Below, in pieces: positions 13,021-16,061 of a stretch of 16,061 nucleotides of DNA (its first letter is position 1; every line of letters begins with the position of its first letter). Source of the stretch: Coriobacteriales bacterium. Lineage in GTDB: Bacteria > Actinomycetota > Coriobacteriia > Coriobacteriales > UBA8131. Location of the stretch: contig JAISUQ010000043.1 of the NCBI GenBank assembly GCA_031272005.1, forward strand, positions 1 through 16,061, in the 5' to 3' direction. The translations under genes were made by a program, and so were the position numbers. Below the pieces are notes generated by a model. It was not told the origin of the DNA and made no database searches. It saw only the letters and a program-made list of their open reading frames with translations.

Positions 13021-15316
13021 CGATCCCATTCAATCCGAAACCCGGCAGGTCGACCTGTCCCTGGACGCCTATGACCGTCTGCGCGAATTGGCTGCCAGTT
13101 ATCTCCGCAGCAATGAGATCCGGCAGCTGGATAAAGCCTATGAACTGGCCAAACAGGCCCATAAGGGCCAGGTTCGCAAGACCGGTGAGGCTTTCATCAA
13201 CCATCCGGTGCAGGTAGCCCTGATCCTGGTTGAACTGCGGATGGACGCCGACAGCATCACCGCCGCCATTCTCCATGACACCGTGGAGGACTCCGAGGTC
13301 ACTTTGGACATCGTCCAGGAGCAGTTCGGCGCGGACGTCCGGGAGCTGGTGGACGGCGTGACCAAGATCACCCAGATCGAAGTGGAATCCTTAAGCGAGC
13401 ACCAGGCCAACAACCTGCGCAAGATGTTGCTGGCGATGTCCAAGGACATCCGCGTGATCATCATCAAGCTGGCCGACCGGCTGCACAACATGCGCACCCT
13501 GCAGGCCCTGCGTGAGGACCGCCGCATCTTCAAGGCGCGAGAGACCATGGAGATCTACGCGCCGCTGGCGCACCGCCTGGGCATCAACGCCATCAAATGG
13601 GAGCTGGAGGATCTGGCCTTCTACTACCTGGAACCGGCGCGCTTCCAGCAGCTCTCCAGGATGGTCAAGGAATCCCGCCAGGCCCGCGAGGAATACCTGG
13701 GCCGCAGCATCGGCATCCTCGAAGGCGAGCTGGAGAAGCTGGGCATCGAGGCTCGCATCAGCGGCCGCCCCAAGCACCTCTATTCCATCTACCTGAAGAT
13801 GGCCCAGAAAGGCAAGGATTTCTCGGAGATATACGATCTTATCGCCCTGCGGGTGATTGTGGAGACCCAAAAGGAGTGCTATGCCTGTCTGGGGGCGGTG
13901 CACAACATCTGGCGGCCGATGCCCGGGCGCTTCAAGGATTACATCGCCATGCCCAAGATCAATAACTACCGCTCGTTGCATACCACGGTCATCGGGCCGG
14001 CCGGGCGCTCCCTGGAGATCCAGATCCGCACCAGCGAGATGCATGCCCAAAGCGAATACGGTGTGGCCGCACACTGGCGTTACAAGGAGGGCAACAAAAC
14101 CCGGCCTTCGGATGCCCATATCGACGAACTGCTTTCCTGGATCCGTCAGATGATCGACTGGACGGATGACAGCGACGACCCCCGGGAATTCATGGAATCC
14201 CTGCGGCAGGGTCTGACCTCATCAGAAGTCTATGTCTTCACGCCCAAAGGCGAGGTCATCAACCTGCGCAGCGGCTCATCGCCGATAGATTTTGCCTACG
14301 CCATCCATACCGAAGTGGGCAACCACTGTGTTGGCGCCAAGGTCAACGGCAATATCGTCTCACTGGGCTATGAGTTGCAGACCGGGGATCGGGTGGAGGT
14401 CCTGACCCGGGACAGCGCCAGCCCTTCCCGGGACTGGCTGAATATCGTCAAGACGCCTTCGGCCCGCTCCAAGATCCGGGCGTTCTTCTCCCGCATCACC
14501 CGTGATGATGACATCAGCCATGGCCGGGAGCTGCTGGGGCATGAGATGCGCAAGAGCGGCCTGGGGATATCTTCAAACCGTTCGGTCAAGGCTCTGAAAG
14601 CCGTGGCCGAGGAGTTTGGCCACAGGGACCCGGACGACTTGATAGCGCTGATAGGCGCCGGCAAGGTCAAGGTCAAACAGGTGGCCAACCGGCTGTTGCG
14701 CGAACTGGCCAAGGACAGCGACGACAGCGCTGCGGCGGCGGCCGAAAAGCTGCTGGGCCTGAGCGGCAGCACGGTCACCATCATCAAACCCGAACGCGCC
14801 ACGAACCGCAAGAAGAAGCAGCCTGGTTCGGCCGGTGTGGTGGTCAAAGGGCTGGATGACGTGCTGGTGCGACTGCCGCATTGCTGCAACCCGGTTCCTG
14901 GCGACGAGATCATCGGCTGTGTGACCCGGGGGCGGGGAGTGACGGTGCATCGGGCGGATTGCCCCAACGCCGAGTCTTTGAAAAGTACGCCGGAGCGGAT
15001 GATCAGCGTCTGGTGGGCCGATGACCCCTCGGTGACCTACAAGGTGGAGATCATGGTCGAGGCCTATGACCGTCTGAAGCTGTATCAGGACGTCACCTCA
15101 AACTTAAGCGGCAGCGGCGTGAACATGCTGCGGGCCAGTATGGAGGTGCACCGTGACGGCATCGTGGAAATGAGTTTCCTCTTTGAGGTCGGCGATACCA
15201 GCAGCATCGAGCGGATCCTGGCCGATCTGCGCAGCGTCGACGGGGTTATCGACGCCCGCCGGATGTTGCCCGGCGAGGCCTCCAACAAACGCAAAGGAGC
15301 AGGCAATGCAAGTTGA
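13013..15316 (+). CDS. rel: Bifunctional (p)ppGpp synthetase/hydrolase Rel
   Basis: Makes and degrades the stringent-response alarmone (p)ppGpp on the ribosome. The 767 residues carry all domains of a long RSH enzyme. The HD hydrolase has HDTVED (88-93) intact. The synthetase has GRPKHLYSIY and RFKDYIAMPK (306-315); the RxKD form is that of bifunctional enzymes, not hydrolase-dead RelA. A TGS domain starts at about 405 (VYVFTPKGEVINL), a conserved-cysteine domain has HCCNPVPGD and HRADCPN (about 623-652), and a C-terminal ACT domain spans about 675-750. The ATG at 13013 is preferred: it overlaps the recJ stop by eight bases and has GAGGAAAGG at 12991-12999, though 13 bases away. It overlaps the next gene by 11 bases. 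A single bifunctional Rel is normal for Gram-positives. Confidence 0.97.
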   Translation: MVDDPIQSETRQVDLSLDAYDRLRELAASYLRSNEIRQLDKAYELAKQAHKGQVRKTGEAFINHPVQVALILVELRMDADSITAAILHDTVEDSEVTLDIVQEQFGADVRELVDGVTKITQIEVESLSEHQANNLRKMLLAMSKDIRVIIIKLADRLHNMRTLQALREDRRIFKARETMEIYAPLAHRLGINAIKWELEDLAFYYLEPARFQQLSRMVKESRQAREEYLGRSIGILEGELEKLGIEARISGRPKHLYSIYLKMAQKGKDFSEIYDLIALRVIVETQKECYACLGAVHNIWRPMPGRFKDYIAMPKINNYRSLHTTVIGPAGRSLEIQIRTSEMHAQSEYGVAAHWRYKEGNKTRPSDAHIDELLSWIRQMIDWTDDSDDPREFMESLRQGLTSSEVYVFTPKGEVINLRSGSSPIDFAYAIHTEVGNHCVGAKVNGNIVSLGYELQTGDRVEVLTRDSASPSRDWLNIVKTPSARSKIRAFFSRITRDDDISHGRELLGHEMRKSGLGISSNRSVKALKAVAEEFGHRDPDDLIALIGAGKVKVKQVANRLLRELAKDSDDSAAAAAEKLLGLSGSTVTIIKPERATNRKKKQPGSAGVVVKGLDDVLVRLPHCCNPVPGDEIIGCVTRGRGVTVHRADCPNAESLKSTPERMISVWWADDPSVTYKVEIMVEAYDRLKLYQDVTSNLSGSGVNMLRASMEVHRDGIVEMSFLFEVGDTSSIERILADLRSVDGVIDARRMLPGEASNKRKGAGNAS
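15294..15299 (+). promoter_or_regulatory. Ribosome binding site of the MBL-fold gene
   Basis: AAGGAG lies in the last codons of rel, six bases before the ATG at 15306. The frame is open back into rel, so this site sets the start and implies translation coupled to rel. Confidence 0.8.
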
Positions 15317-15956
15317 GACAGTGGTCGTGCCGGTTGCTGGCGATGCATCGTTTTTGATGAACTGCTATCTGTTGAGTGACGAAACTGAACCAGGACATCT
15401 GCTGGTGGTCGACCCCGGCGATCAGGCGCAGGCGATACTGGCGGCCATCGGCGAGCGCCAAGTCGAAGGCATCATCCTGACGCATGGGCATTTCGACCAC
15501 ATCGGCGCCGTCCAAAGAGTCGTTGAAGCTACCGGCGCTGAGGTCATGGCGCATACGGACGAGGTCCGCTTCCGTGAGGAATTGGCGGCCTTGGGCAATG
15601 GGTCCCCAGGCAATCAGTCCTTTGGCCGTCAGCGGCCGATGCCGGCAGTGCAGAGGCTGCTGACGGATGGCGATCTGGTAGCAGTCGGCCAGCTCTCTCT
15701 GGAGGTTGTGCATACCCCGGGACACAGCCCGGGCTCCATCTGCCTCTATGACAGGCTCTCCGGCCAGTTGATTTCCGGCGATACGCTGTTCTTCGGCTCC
15801 ATGGGCCGCACGGACTTTCCCGGTGGCAGCATGGCCAGCATGCGCAACAGCCTGGCTCGCCTGGCGCAATTGCCGGATGATGTGTCTGTCTACCCCGGGC
15901 ACGACCGCCCTACCAGCATCCGCCAGGAAAAGCAATCGGGGTATCTATGCGGTTAG
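15306..15956 (+). CDS. MBL-fold metal-dependent hydrolase, glyoxalase II-like
   Basis: Predicted cytoplasmic hydrolase of 216 residues with a full binuclear metal site: H60, H62, D64 and H65 in THGHFDH, H140 in TPGHSPGS, D159 in SGDTLFF and H199 in PGHD. GSMGRTDFPGG is typical of the short YcbL/GloB-like group often found after rel in Gram-positives. It lacks the C-terminal substrate domain of true glyoxalase II, so the substrate is unknown, possibly a thioester. The start is set by a good SD; the gene overlaps rel by 11 bases. The tail SGYLCG is short but complete. Confidence 0.93.
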   Translation: MQVETVVVPVAGDASFLMNCYLLSDETEPGHLLVVDPGDQAQAILAAIGERQVEGIILTHGHFDHIGAVQRVVEATGAEVMAHTDEVRFREELAALGNGSPGNQSFGRQRPMPAVQRLLTDGDLVAVGQLSLEVVHTPGHSPGSICLYDRLSGQLISGDTLFFGSMGRTDFPGGSMASMRNSLARLAQLPDDVSVYPGHDRPTSIRQEKQSGYLCG

Positions 15957-16061
15957 CTGCCTGGAGCCAGACCGCCTGGAGAGTCACCGGCCAGGCAGAG
16001 AACAATAAGCTGGCTGGACTGATGAGTTGAGCCTGTTGCAGATGAACAGCCGCAGTCTGAA
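15957..16061. other. Window end with no recognised gene
   Basis: CTGCCTGG (15957-15964) is inverted at 15991-15998 (CCAGGCAG) with a 26-base spacer and no T run. An ATG at 15948 opens only 27 codons. An ATG at 16042, or the in-frame TTG at 16027, could begin the next gene, but too little is visible and no SD is clear. In related Gram-positive operons hemZ or hisS may follow; nothing here shows either. Confidence 0.4.

Noticed and set aside
15948..16028. ATG opening 27 codons at the end of the MBL gene
   Set aside because: Short, ends in TGA, no SD and no similarity to a known start of a neighbouring gene.
1..16061. Mobile elements, CRISPR arrays, tRNA/rRNA genes
   Set aside because: No transposase, integrase, regularly spaced repeats or cloverleaf was seen; gaps are short and the genes are conserved housekeeping genes.

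Overview
This window reads as a conserved chromosomal housekeeping segment of a high-GC Gram-positive bacterium. It is about 60% GC by eye, with tightly packed genes. I infer Actinomycetota, most likely an anaerobic lineage such as Coriobacteriia. The reasons are an actinobacterial-style SecD/SecF motif pair (AADS in SecD, GYSLYDT in SecF), a single bifunctional Rel, and a queuosine cluster, which is uncommon in most other actinobacteria. The order recG-rsmD-coaD, queA-tgt-secDF, recJ-rel-MBL is the kind seen in Gram-positive genomes. The lineage is inferred from motifs and was not tested by any search.

Layout. Bases 1-2950 hold the 3' part of recG (its start lies outside the window), then rsmD and coaD, all on +. 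An intergenic stretch with a hairpin and possible promoters (2951-3197) leads to a small cold-shock protein gene that ends in a clear intrinsic terminator. Bases 3470-6277 are a queuosine block, queH-queA-tgt, with overlapping reading frames. After a 116-base gap with a good -10 element come secD and secF (6394-9007). The yajC gene that usually sits between tgt and secD is not present. One gene on the minus strand (9101-9886) encodes a zinc-ribbon, single-pass membrane protein of unknown function, convergent with secF and divergent from the next gene. Bases 10003-15956 form a tight operon: a RecJ exonuclease fused to a RecQ-like helicase, a full-length bifunctional (p)ppGpp synthetase/hydrolase Rel, and a glyoxalase II-like metallo-beta-lactamase hydrolase. 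The last 105 bases hold no gene I can recognise.

How the genes work together. RecG and the RecJ-helicase protein serve recombination and fork repair. RsmD, QueH, QueA and Tgt modify rRNA and tRNA. CoaD makes a CoA precursor. SecDF drives protein export. Rel sets (p)ppGpp levels.

The most unusual object is the 1005-residue RecJ-helicase fusion, which would put a 5'-3' single-strand exonuclease and a DEAH helicase motor in one chain. I see no mobile element, CRISPR array, tRNA or rRNA, and no clear sign of a wholly new multi-gene system.
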